Part shown: positions 23,353 through 31,696 of the stretch, one piece after another | How positions within the stretch are numbered: position 1 is the first letter of the stretch | Layout of the letters: each line of letters opens with the position of its first letter | Assembly (NCBI GenBank): GCA_029567705.1 | Contig: JAKPXC010000030.1 | Span: forward strand, 1 to 35,107 | From: Candidatus Cloacimonadota bacterium | GTDB lineage: Bacteria; Cloacimonadota; Cloacimonadia; Cloacimonadales; Cloacimonadaceae | DNA length: 35,107 nt | Reading direction: 5' to 3' | Position numbers and translations under genes: made by a program | The notes under the pieces: generated by a model | The model's database searches: none | What the model was told of the DNA's origin: nothing | Seen by the model: only the letters and a program-made list of their open reading frames with translations

Positions 23353-25356
23353 CTAGTGAGAGCGTACCAAGCGGAAACCCACATAGGGATATGCTTGGTT
23401 GGGACTGCCTTTTTCACGGTAGAGAATATTGAGGTTGCGGCCTTCTCCATTGAGGATATTGCCTCCCCGGATCGTGCGTTGACTGCCGGAGCCGGGACCT
23501 CTGGGATTCACAAAGCTATCGAGATTGCGCACCGGATTATCGGAATACCAATCCCAGACCCATTCGGCCACATTCCCCGTCATATCATAAAGCCCAAAGT
23601 CATTGGGGCTTTTAGTGCCGACCTGATGTACCCGGTTAGCGGCATTGCCTCGGAACCAAGCATATCGATCGGGCTCGTCTGAACCACTGTAGTTATAAAG
23701 ATATCCTGCTTTGGCAGCATATTCCCACTCTGCTTCAGTAGGCAGGCGGTAGCCATTGGCGCTGAAGTCGCAGCGGATCACTTCATTAGCTCCAGAACCG
23801 GTGATTGTATATGCACGCTTGAGGTTCTCAGCATCACTGCGGCCATTACAATAAGTAATGATCTGCCGCCAGGTAATGTTCTCAACAGGGAAGCGATCTC
23901 CAATGCTGCTAACACTGGCAGGGCGCATGAAGGCGTTCCATTCCTGTTGCGTGAGCTCGTATTTACTGATATAAAAGCCGGAAAGAGAGACATTGTGGTT
24001 ATTCTCTGTAAGACGGCCAAAACCAAAAGTGCCGGCATCCACATAGACGAAACTGGAGGGCATGGGTGCCCGGCGGGGAGTAACTGGCTGCACGGGTGTG
24101 GAAGTCTGCCGCTGAGGCAGAGGTTGCTGCTCTCTGCGGCGGTTCAGATTCTGCCTGGCCTCGGCATATCCGGTGCTGGTGATTGTGTCCCCTTCCCGGA
24201 ATCTATCACCGTTCACCACATGGGTGGTATCGGCTTCTTCACTGGGAGTGTATTCTGCTGCTTCACCTTTGGCATTTCCAATAGTAATGCTGAGCCAGAT
24301 AGTGAGCAGCACCACAGCAACAATGGAGAGTACAATCAGCGCCCAGAATCTCCAATCCTGACCGGTCTTGGGTTTTGGAGCTTCAATACTATCTTCAGAA
24401 GAAGTCTGTTTAAGTTTATCCCTGGATTCCCAGATGGTGTCCTCTTCCAGAGGAGGCAGGTTCTTCCAGGCTTTGGCCAGAGAATCCAGATCCGTGACCC
24501 TCTGCAGGATATTCCGATGGAGACACTCGGCCAGAAGTTTATTGAGTGAGAGACTAACTCCCTCTATGTAGGTGAATTTGCTCAAGCGAAGCTGGTCGGT
24601 GGCATAGATCAAGCGATGCAGTCCACCGGGCGCCAGGAATTGGGCAACCAAAGTTCCCAGCACAAAGATGTCTTCCCGTTCATCCGCTTCCTCAAACTTC
24701 ACGGTTGAGCTCAGAACCACCAGTTTTCCAGCTTCTGAAACCATGACACCCGTCATGGCCATGGAAGCTATGGAAAGCCCATGCTTCCGGACGTCCTGGG
24801 CTACGCTTATGAGATTGCCTATCTGAGCACTGATGAAGGCTTCCCGTTTCTCTTCGGGGATCTCCTCCCTTAGTTCAGCCAAGGATTTGCCTTTCACATA
24901 ATCCGCCACCATATAGCAGGGATCATCCGACAGGTTCACTTCCACGATCTTGGCAAAGTATTCGCTCTTTATCCCGGCTATCCGGCTGAGCCGCATCTGT
25001 TGCAGATAGAGATTGTCCACACTGGCAAAGCCTACCTGGAAGAGCAGCTTGAGCAGGTACTGCCGGCCGTTCTTCTCGGCTATATACTTCAGACCTTCTG
25101 AATCCTTGTTCAGTAGAGAAAGAATCTTGTAGCCGTTGAAAATGGTTCCCGGCTCCATAATTGTGTAACCGGTATCCACTTTGGCTTTCTGGACAGGTGC
25201 AGATTCCACCGGCTTGGGCTCTTCCTGAAGGGGAGCCTTCTTAGCTTGGGGATCGATATCCTGCAGCTTGGAAAGGTCGTTCAGAGCTCCGCAGAAGGGG
25301 CAGAACCGCGCCCGGGATGGAATCTCTTTTCCGCACTCAATGCAATAATGAGGGAT
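23353..25356 (-). CDS. Zinc-ribbon, pseudokinase, TM and FGE-sulfatase domain protein (AUC start)
   Basis: The full reading frame encodes 667 residues, 49 more than the track ORF. Residues about 1-25 form a zinc ribbon (HYCIECGKEIPSRARFCPFCG). Residues about 65-310 form a protein-kinase-like fold with a 'YLLKLL' lysine but no HRD or DFG motif, so it is a probable pseudokinase. A TM helix follows at about 338-362 (FWALIVLSIVAVVLLTIWLS). After a Pro/Gln-rich spacer comes an FGE/SUMF1-like domain (about 435-667: 'DAGTFGFG', 'YRLPTEAEWEYAAKAGY', 'GLYDMTGNVAEWVWDWY', 'YVGFRLVRSH'). Zinc ribbon and kinase would be cytosolic and FGE outside. No ATG/GTG/TTG exists upstream of GTG 25209 in frame, yet a perfect AGGAGG lies five bases before an ATC (25354-25356) that gives I/M-P-H-Y-C. 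It follows ileS by nine bases, implying co-transcription. Confidence 0.75.
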   Translation of the reverse strand: MPHYCIECGKEIPSRARFCPFCGALNDLSKLQDIDPQAKKAPLQEEPKPVESAPVQKAKVDTGYTIMEPGTIFNGYKILSLLNKDSEGLKYIAEKNGRQYLLKLLFQVGFASVDNLYLQQMRLSRIAGIKSEYFAKIVEVNLSDDPCYMVADYVKGKSLAELREEIPEEKREAFISAQIGNLISVAQDVRKHGLSIASMAMTGVMVSEAGKLVVLSSTVKFEEADEREDIFVLGTLVAQFLAPGGLHRLIYATDQLRLSKFTYIEGVSLSLNKLLAECLHRNILQRVTDLDSLAKAWKNLPPLEEDTIWESRDKLKQTSSEDSIEAPKPKTGQDWRFWALIVLSIVAVVLLTIWLSITIGNAKGEAAEYTPSEEADTTHVVNGDRFREGDTITSTGYAEARQNLNRRREQQPLPQRQTSTPVQPVTPRRAPMPSSFVYVDAGTFGFGRLTENNHNVSLSGFYISKYELTQQEWNAFMRPASVSSIGDRFPVENITWRQIITYCNGRSDAENLKRAYTITGSGANEVIRCDFSANGYRLPTEAEWEYAAKAGYLYNYSGSDEPDRYAWFRGNAANRVHQVGTKSPNDFGLYDMTGNVAEWVWDWYSDNPVRNLDSFVNPRGPGSGSQRTIRGGNILNGEGRNLNILYREKGSPNQAYPYVGFRLVRSH

Positions 25357-25365
25357 CTGAGCCTC

Positions 25366-28300
25366 CTAGCTATCCATACGGACTATCTTGAGCAAGACAG
25401 GCTTGCTGTTTATATCGTAACTGCTCAGGCCCTCGCCATCCGGCTGAACTTCAGTGAGCATCGTGCATAGCGTTTCGGACATGATATAGTCTCCCCAATC
25501 TTTCATGGTGCGGGCAATATCGGCATCGGCAGCCCAGAAGACGGTGATCCTGTCCATGATCTCAAAGTTCTGTTCCTTGCGGCTAAACTGGATCTTATTA
25601 ATCAGTTCGCGGGCATAACCTTCGCTGATCAATTCGGGACTGAGCTGGGTATCCAAAGCCACAAAGAGTGAAGCCTTGGATTGGAACACATAGCCTTCCC
25701 GAGGCTTGATGGTGATAGCTATATCCTCAGGAAGCAGCTCGATCTGCTCTGTGCCGAGATTCAGGCCATATACACCCTTATCTCCAAAGGCTTTGAGGAT
25801 GGTCTGTGCCTTTACGGTAGCCAGAGCTTTGGAGACAAGCTGCATCTTAGAGCCATACTTGGGTCCCATCACCTTGAACTGAGGTTTGAGCTCGTAGTTC
25901 ACAAAGTCGTCGTCATCGGCGATAAAGACCAGCCGGTGCACATTCACTTCTTCCTTGATCAGCTCAAACATCCGGGTGGCAGTAGCTTCCGCCCAGGCAG
26001 GCAGATACATGGTGGAGAGTGGCTGGCGGATCTTGATCTGACAGTCATTCCTGGCAGCTCTTCCCAGAGAAACTATATCTATAATGAGCTGCATTTCTGC
26101 TTCCAGCTTGGCATCTACCAAGCTCAGATCGGCCTTGGGATAATCCACCAGATGCACAGATTCTTCACCTGTGAGGTTGCAGTAGATCTCTTCGGAGAGA
26201 TAAGGCATGATGGGAGCGATCAGCTTACAGATTTCCACCATCACGGCAGAGAGAGTGCGGTAGGCATCTATCTTATCCTGATTCAGCTCCATAGCCCAGA
26301 ATCTTCTGCGGCTGCGGCGGACATACCAATTTGAGACTTCATCGATCACGAAATCCTGAATAGCGCGAACTGCCTTGGTAAATTCATAGACTTCCATCAG
26401 CTCGTTCACCTGGGCGATCAGGCTCTGAAGGCGGGAGATGATCCAGCGGTCTATCTCGGTTTCACGGTTCAGTTCTCCGGGATAATCCCGGGCATCGAAA
26501 CCATCTATATTGGCATAAGTTACATAAAAGGAATAGACATTCTTCAGAGTGCCAAAGAACTTTCCAAGGATCTCCTTGACTCCATCCAGATCGAACTTGG
26601 TGGGTACCCAAGGAGGACTGACCTCCAGGAGATACCAGCGGATGGCATCCGCTCCGTAATCCTTCATCAGTTGGATGGGATCCACGGAGTTGCCCTTGGA
26701 TTTACTCATCTTCTGGCCGCTCTTATCCAAGATAAGATCGTTCACAAGACAGCTTTTGTAGCTGGATTGACCCTTCAGCAGAGTAGCAATGGCCAGAAGA
26801 GAATTAAACCAGCCCCGGGTTTGATCGATTCCTTCCGAGATGAAATCGGCCGGGAAAAGCTCTATATCAAAGATGTCTTCATTCTCAAAGGGATAGTGCC
26901 ACTGAGCAAAAGGCATAGCGCCGCTATCGAACCAGCAGTCTATCACTTCAATGGTGCGGTGCATCTTGCCGCCACAATCTGGGCAGCTCAGCTCCACTTC
27001 ATCGATATAGGGTCTGTGCAGCTCGATATCTTCCGGCACATCACCACCGCCGGCCAGTTTTCCCCTTTCACGAAGCTCTTTTATGGAGCCGATGGAGGTC
27101 TTGGCCTCACAATCATCACAAACCCAGATGGGCAGAGGTGTGCCCCAGAATCTATCGCGGGACAGAGCCCAATCCACGTTGTTCGCCAGCCAGTCACCAA
27201 AGCGCTTCTCTCCCACAAAAGGCGGATACCAGGCTATCTGCCTGTTGTTCTCCACCAGTTGGTCACGGAAATCCGTGGTGCGGATATACCAGCTTTCACG
27301 GGCGTAATAGATCAGGGGGCTGGTGCAGCGCCAGCAATGGGGATAGCTGTGCTTCACCTGTTCCCGGCGATAGAGCGCTCCGCTTTCTTTGAGATGACGG
27401 ATGATATCTTTATCGGCAGCTTTGACAAACTGTCCCGCCCAGGGTATCACCAGATCGTTGAACTTTCCGGCTGCATCCACAGGCTGCACAAAAGGTAGAT
27501 CGTAGAGCTTGCCCAAACGATAGTCGTCTTCACCAAAGGCCGGTGCTGTGTGCACAATACCCGTGCCATCGTTCATGGAAACGTAATCCGCCAGACCAAT
27601 GAACCAGGCGGCTTTATCCACCGGCACAAAGCTGAAGAGCGGTTTGTAAGCCTTTCTTTCCAAGCTCTTGCCACTGAATTCCTCGATGATCTGATAGTCT
27701 TCACCCAGCACTTCCAGACGGGCTTGGGCCAGGATCAAGTACTCGTCCTTGTGAAGCACTTTCACGTAAGGCTCATCCGGATTAACCGCAAGCGCTACAT
27801 TTGAGATCAGCGTCCAGGGCGTGGTGGTCCAGGCCAGGTAATAAGTGTTTTCAGCATCTTTGGCCTTAAACTTTACAAATACGGAGGGGTCTTCCACGTC
27901 CTTGTAACCTTGGGCTACTTCGTGAGAAGAGAGAGGTGTACCGCATGAAGGGCAGTAAGGAACGATCTTATGAGCTTTATAGATCAGACCGCGTTTAAAG
28001 AAATTGTTCAGAATCCACCAGACGGTCTCGATATAGTCGTTATGCATGGTCACATAGGGATTATCCAGATCGATCCAATAGCCCATCAGCAGGGTCATTT
28101 CCTGCCAAAGGCTGAGGTAACTCCAGACGGATTCCTTGCAGGCCTTGCAGAACTTCTCGATGCCATATTCTTCGATGGCTTTCTTATCTTCCAGGCCCAG
28201 AAGCTTTTCGACTTCGATTTCCACGGGCAGGCCATGAGTGTCCCAGCCGGCTTTGCGCTTCACCTGATAGCCGGTCATGGTTTTGTAACGGCAGACTGTA

Positions 28301-28497
28301 TCTTTGAGAGTACGCGCCATCACGTGATGGATACCCGGTTTGCCATTGGCTGTAGGCGGGCCTTCGTAGAAGACGAATTGGGGCTTTCCTTCCCGGATAG
28401 AGATACTTTTCCGGTCGAGAGCGTGCTTTTCCCAATAAGCACGGATCCGGGTTTCCAGATGGCCGGGGCTTTCTTTGAGGTCTATAAGCTTATACAT
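25366..28497 (-). CDS. ileS: Isoleucyl-tRNA synthetase
   Basis: A 1043-residue class I aminoacyl-tRNA synthetase that charges tRNA-Ile in the cytosol. The HIGH-type motif is PGIHH (54-58) after 'FYEGPPTANGK'. The CP1 editing domain contains 'TTPWTLISNVALAV' and 'GTGIVHTAPAFGEDDY'. 'WCFDSGAMPFAQ'-like sequence (read as CWFDSGAMPFAQ) precedes KMSKS at 596-600. The anticodon-binding domain has 'DRWIISRLQSL' and 'VDEVSNWYVRRSRRRFW'-like sequence. The C-terminal region lacks the four-Cys zinc site of E. coli IleS and looks like the IleS2 (eukaryote-like, often mupirocin-tolerant) type; the type call is an inference. The start ATG at 28497 has only a close AGGA. The downstream zinc-ribbon/pseudokinase gene begins nine bases after the stop. 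Confidence 0.97.
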   Translation of the reverse strand: MYKLIDLKESPGHLETRIRAYWEKHALDRKSISIREGKPQFVFYEGPPTANGKPGIHHVMARTLKDTVCRYKTMTGYQVKRKAGWDTHGLPVEIEVEKLLGLEDKKAIEEYGIEKFCKACKESVWSYLSLWQEMTLLMGYWIDLDNPYVTMHNDYIETVWWILNNFFKRGLIYKAHKIVPYCPSCGTPLSSHEVAQGYKDVEDPSVFVKFKAKDAENTYYLAWTTTPWTLISNVALAVNPDEPYVKVLHKDEYLILAQARLEVLGEDYQIIEEFSGKSLERKAYKPLFSFVPVDKAAWFIGLADYVSMNDGTGIVHTAPAFGEDDYRLGKLYDLPFVQPVDAAGKFNDLVIPWAGQFVKAADKDIIRHLKESGALYRREQVKHSYPHCWRCTSPLIYYARESWYIRTTDFRDQLVENNRQIAWYPPFVGEKRFGDWLANNVDWALSRDRFWGTPLPIWVCDDCEAKTSIGSIKELRERGKLAGGGDVPEDIELHRPYIDEVELSCPDCGGKMHRTIEVIDCWFDSGAMPFAQWHYPFENEDIFDIELFPADFISEGIDQTRGWFNSLLAIATLLKGQSSYKSCLVNDLILDKSGQKMSKSKGNSVDPIQLMKDYGADAIRWYLLEVSPPWVPTKFDLDGVKEILGKFFGTLKNVYSFYVTYANIDGFDARDYPGELNRETEIDRWIISRLQSLIAQVNELMEVYEFTKAVRAIQDFVIDEVSNWYVRRSRRRFWAMELNQDKIDAYRTLSAVMVEICKLIAPIMPYLSEEIYCNLTGEESVHLVDYPKADLSLVDAKLEAEMQLIIDIVSLGRAARNDCQIKIRQPLSTMYLPAWAEATATRMFELIKEEVNVHRLVFIADDDDFVNYELKPQFKVMGPKYGSKMQLVSKALATVKAQTILKAFGDKGVYGLNLGTEQIELLPEDIAITIKPREGYVFQSKASLFVALDTQLSPELISEGYARELINKIQFSRKEQNFEIMDRITVFWAADADIARTMKDWGDYIMSETLCTMLTEVQPDGEGLSSYDINSKPVLLKIVRMDS

Positions 28498-28520
28498 TCC
28501 TAGTTATGTTTATCTCCAGA

Positions 28521-28880
28521 TCAGATTTTCTTGGCCCTGCCGGTACGCTTCATACCGGGTGCGTAGGTTTGTTTGGCGGTGGGCTTGGGCTTTTTCAGCT
28601 CGTGAAGGCTGTGCTTTTCGGGTTCGTGGCTTTCTTCCACTTCCTTTTCTTCAAAGAGCTCGGCAAAGTGTTCCTTGAGGTCTTCGTGTTGAGATACATA
28701 GGCCTTCCAATCGTCCATGGCCTTTTCCATATCAACGCACCGGGTACAGAGGACGAGGAGATTTTGCTCTGTGAGGCCGATCCAGCCACGGTCATAGCAT
28801 TCGTCACAGCTTTTCTTTTTACGGTTCTGCTGCGCAATTTGTTGCGCTGCTTCGAGATGATTATCAGCGAGTTTAAACAT
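28521..28880 (-). CDS. Small zinc-ribbon-like hypothetical protein
   Basis: A 119-residue soluble, charged protein. The N-terminus is helical ('LADNHLEAAQQIAQQ'). Residues about 24-50 hold two Cys-x2-Cys pairs (SCDECYDRG ... LCTRCVD), a probable zinc knuckle resembling DnaJ-type or treble-clef ribbons. An acidic helix follows, then a basic tail (KKPKPTAKQTYAPGMKRTGRAKK) that could bind nucleic acid. The track start (MTIW) is replaced by the internal ATG, which has AGGAG five bases upstream. It precedes ileS by 23 bases on the same strand and may be co-transcribed. I do not recognise the family. Confidence 0.7.
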   Translation of the reverse strand: MFKLADNHLEAAQQIAQQNRKKKSCDECYDRGWIGLTEQNLLVLCTRCVDMEKAMDDWKAYVSQHEDLKEHFAELFEEKEVEESHEPEKHSLHELKKPKPTAKQTYAPGMKRTGRAKKI

Positions 28881-28995
28881 GATATCTCCTTTTTGGCGGG
28901 TTATGCACCAGATGGTCAAGACAGCAAAAAGAGCGGTCTTTCACCGTTTATCTGAGCCATTGTTTTTACGGTGCTGTTTTTGTAAAACTCTTTTT

Positions 28996-29295
28996 TTAGC
29001 TCTTGCTCTTCCGTCCTCTGCCCGGTTTGGGAGCAGGCTCCGGGATTAGCTCTTCCGGGGCAGGCGGAGTCTCTGCTTCACCCGGGAAGGTGATTTCGTG
29101 ATTTACGACTGTTTTCTTAAGCTCAATTTTTACCACGGGTTCAAGACGATGTGTGACGATGTAGAGGCTCTTGGCCCTGGATAGGGCAAGCTTTTCCTCT
29201 GCCGTCATGGCTTCAATTTCGGAGAGATTGATGATGCGTTCGATCTTACCGGTGAGATTGTCCACGATCTGAACGAAGTTTTGTTTCTCTGCCAT
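28996..29295 (-). CDS. Small hypothetical protein with acidic/proline tail
   Basis: A 99-residue soluble protein beginning AEKQNFVQIVDNLTGKIERI. It has a predicted mixed alpha/beta core and a low-complexity end (ETPPAPEELIPEPAPKPGRGRKSKS). No family is recognised. The start is chosen from GGAGG eight bases before the ATG at 29295, in the arrangement ATGGAGG...ATG seen before two other genes in this window. The open frame continues 66 codons upstream to an ATG at 29493 that lacks a Shine-Dalgarno but encodes a Cys cluster (listed next), so a longer product is a real alternative. Confidence 0.55.
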   Translation of the reverse strand: MAEKQNFVQIVDNLTGKIERIINLSEIEAMTAEEKLALSRAKSLYIVTHRLEPVVKIELKKTVVNHEITFPGEAETPPAPEELIPEPAPKPGRGRKSKS

Positions 29296-29493
29296 GAAGA
29301 TAACCTCCATTATGTATTTTTCTGGGAATTTAGTAGTGATTTGCCGGACGAAATCCAGATACTCAGCACGATGCAGCCGGTGCCAGATCGGAAAGACCCG
29401 GCAACGCCTCAAACGTGGACACACAGCGCAAAGGGCAGGTTCTGGCTGCCGATGCTTGTATATCTCACAGCTAAGTAATCTCTTTTTCTTCAT
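29296..29493 (-). other. In-frame upstream extension with four-Cys cluster
   Basis: Open in the same frame as the preceding CDS. It reads KKKRLLSCEIYKHRQ, then CAVCPRLRRC, then 'FPIWHRLHRAEYLDFVRQ'. The C...C-x2-C-x5-C spacing and plausible amino-acid content look like a genuine metal-binding peptide. It is either the true N-terminus of the 28996 gene or the remains of a separate small gene. The ATG at 29493 has no Shine-Dalgarno. Confidence 0.4.
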
Positions 29494-29616
29494 CTACAGC
29501 CAGTTTAGGCAAACCTGATAGCTGTCAAGCTCTTTGTGAACGACTTTAAGCCTGTATACAGCAAGCTCTTCAGGATTATTCAATCGTATATAAATCAAAA
29601 TAAAAATACTAAGCAC

Positions 29617-29643
29617 TTGACAACATCGGAAGCCTGATAATAG
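29617..29643 (+). promoter_or_regulatory. Candidate promoter for the lipoprotein gene
   Basis: TTGACA (29617-29622) with TGATAATAG downstream (TAATAG at 29638-29643, 15-base spacing), about 40 bases before the ATG. An AT-rich stretch (29585-29610) lies just upstream and could act as an UP element. Confidence 0.5.
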
Positions 29644-29684
29644 TAGGGAACATAGCACACAATCAAGAAAAGAAGGAGAGAAAA

Positions 29685-30254
29685 ATGCAGAAAAGCATGA
29701 AGAGCTTAGTCTTTATCGCGCTGGCCGCCAGTCTGTTGCTTGCAGCCTGCGTACCGAACATTGTTCTACGTCCCAACACTCCGGATATCGTTGTGAACGT
29801 TCCGCAGGGAGCTGTTCCCGCAGTTACCGGTCCCACGCTCGGTGCCGATAACCACTTTATCCAGGCGGATGATTTCTTTGTGATGGAAGAGCCTCTTGGC
29901 TCAAACGTCTGGGTTTATGCCGCTGTCTCCAAAATGAGCACCGCTCCCAGCCAGGAAACCGATAATCAAGGTCAATTCCTCAGAGTTTTGGATGGTCAAT
30001 CTCTCTGGAGCAGACACTGGGCTTACACCCGCAAAGCCACTGCCGAAGATATTGCTCTGGGCAAACAAGTGATCTTCCTCGATGTAACCGGTGAAGGTGA
30101 TGTCTATCGCAGCCCCGAAAGCAATCAGGAAGCCCGTACCTCCTGGTGGCTCACCAGCCGTATCGTTGACCTCACAAATCTCTTCCGCGGTCAGGTGATG
30201 GTAGGCGGAGGCCTGAACGTGAAAACCGATGCTCTGCGCGTAATCGTAGAGTAG
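29685..30254 (+). CDS. Lipoprotein of unknown function
   Basis: A 189-residue lipoprotein. The N-terminus is basic, then hydrophobic, with a lipobox LLAAC, giving Cys at about residue 21 after signal peptidase II cleavage. There is a Pro/Val-rich tether (VPNIVLRPNTPDIVVNVP), then a globular beta-rich domain ending 'RIVDLTNLFRGQVMVGGGLNVK'. No catalytic motif is recognised. AAGGAG sits six bases before the ATG. A promoter candidate and a strong terminator bracket it, so this is a monocistronic, possibly well-expressed envelope protein. Confidence 0.75.
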   Translation: MQKSMKSLVFIALAASLLLAACVPNIVLRPNTPDIVVNVPQGAVPAVTGPTLGADNHFIQADDFFVMEEPLGSNVWVYAAVSKMSTAPSQETDNQGQFLRVLDGQSLWSRHWAYTRKATAEDIALGKQVIFLDVTGEGDVYRSPESNQEARTSWWLTSRIVDLTNLFRGQVMVGGGLNVKTDALRVIVE

Positions 30255-30273
30255 TTTTTTAGTTTAGTCAAAG

Positions 30274-30303
30274 AAGAGACGCTGTTATGGCGTCTCTTTT
30301 TTT
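30274..30303 (+). terminator. Intrinsic terminator after the lipoprotein gene
   Basis: AGAGACGC-TGTTATG-GCGTCTCT stem, followed by T to 30303, 20 bases past the stop. The inverse strand reads the same hairpin followed by TCTTTG, so it may also weakly stop the convergent M42 gene. Confidence 0.92.
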
Positions 30304-30382
30304 GTGACGAATCAGGGAGTGACCAGAATCCGGAAAGTGGTAACAGATTCGAATAGCTCCGAATTCCGGCTGGAGGTTCTTC

Positions 30383-31408
30383 TTATACGCCGATATAGGC
30401 TTCCAGTAGCTTGAGGGTGTTATCCACTCCATCCCGGTGGGTGCGTTCATAGCCATGAGAGGCAAAGACGCCCGGGCCGATCAGGCCGTGACGAATGTCA
30501 TAACCTGCCCGCAGAGCGCCTTCCACGTCCGATCCGTAGTAAGGATAGATATCCACGGCGTAGTTCAATTTCTTCTCCTTGGCCAGGCGGATCAGCTCGG
30601 AAGTGAGTTCATATTCATATGGACCGCCGGAATCCTTGGCGCAAATGGAAACCTTGTATTCATCGGTCTCAAGGTCATCACCTACGGCACCCATATCCAC
30701 CGAAATCATCTCCACGGTATCTTCCGGGAAACCGGAGGCAGCACCATGCCCCACCTCTTCATAAGTGGTGAAAAGAATGGTGACCTTGCGGTTCAGCTTG
30801 AGGGCTCCGTCCCGCACCATGGCAGCTAGTCCCAGAAGCACACCGGCACTGGCTTTATCGTCCAGGTGACGGCTCTTGATGAAGCCGCTGGGGCTGTAGA
30901 CAGTGCGGGCATCCAAAGAGATAAAATTACCCACTTCTATACCCAGCTTGCGGGTGTCTTCAGCGGTCTTAACCACTTCATCGAGGATCACTTCCATGGA
31001 ACTGTCATCCCGTTTGCTGGAGCCTGAATCGCTGTAAACATGAGCAGCAGGATGGTTTATATAGACCGTTCCGGAATACTCCCGGCCGTCCCGGGTATGA
31101 ACAATCACATTCTCGTTTTCGATATTATTCTCGGGATATCCCCCAATCTTGGTGAAACGGAGGCGTCCGTTGGACTTGATGGCTCTCACCATAAGGCCGA
31201 GCGTATCCACATGGGCAGCCAGTACCAAGGGCTTGCCTTCTCCGCCCAGACAGGCACTCACAGAGCCTTTGTTTGATACTATTGGATCAAAACCCAGGCT
31301 GGTGATTTCCTTGCAGAGGTAGTCCCTGGCCTTGGCAGTGAAACCGGAAGGACTGGGGATACGGCAGAGATTAAGAATCTGTGAAATACTGTATTCTGTG
31401 TAGTTCAT
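30383..31408 (-). CDS. M42-family metallo-aminopeptidase
   Basis: A 341-residue cytosolic peptidase of normal M42 length. The first metal ligand is in AAHVDTLGLMV. A PDZ-like insertion (about 80-160) is followed by the bridging Asp in 'SRHLDDKASAG', the catalytic Glu pair in TYEEVGHGAA, a ligand Asp in 'ISVDMGAVGDD' and a final His in 'FASHGYERTH'. M42 enzymes form large TET-type dodecamers and remove N-terminal residues from peptides, which fits an amino-acid-fermenting anaerobe. AAGGAG lies seven bases before the ATG. Its specificity (glutamyl, lysyl or leucyl) cannot be assigned. It is convergent with the lipoprotein gene. Confidence 0.92.
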   Translation of the reverse strand: MNYTEYSISQILNLCRIPSPSGFTAKARDYLCKEITSLGFDPIVSNKGSVSACLGGEGKPLVLAAHVDTLGLMVRAIKSNGRLRFTKIGGYPENNIENENVIVHTRDGREYSGTVYINHPAAHVYSDSGSSKRDDSSMEVILDEVVKTAEDTRKLGIEVGNFISLDARTVYSPSGFIKSRHLDDKASAGVLLGLAAMVRDGALKLNRKVTILFTTYEEVGHGAASGFPEDTVEMISVDMGAVGDDLETDEYKVSICAKDSGGPYEYELTSELIRLAKEKKLNYAVDIYPYYGSDVEGALRAGYDIRHGLIGPGVFASHGYERTHRDGVDNTLKLLEAYIGV

Positions 31409-31614
31409 GATAACTCCTTGAAAAATAGCTGTTATTCTTGTGAGTGAAGCTTTTGTGAGTCGCGGCTTTTGTCAACCTCCGATTCATCGGAAGGGGTGGA
31501 ATATCCCAAGGAATGCATTTGGATGATTTGTTCAATCCGTATTGTATTCTTGATTCAGCTGTTCCGGACTATCCAGTCATCTGCTCTCTAAAACTTCCCA
31601 TGCGCACAATCCGC

Positions 31615-31644
31615 TTGACAAATACCTGCCTCTTTACATAGATT
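31615..31644 (+). promoter_or_regulatory. Candidate promoter for the envelope operon
   Basis: TTGACA (31615-31620), an 18-base spacer and TAGATT (31639-31644), about 50 bases before the first gene's chosen ATG. The preceding ~200 bases (31409-31610) show no gene or strong repeat. Confidence 0.4.
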
Positions 31645-31696
31645 GAAAAGACATGAAGATGGCTTAATGCGCATCTATCCTCTCCTTGGAGTAACG

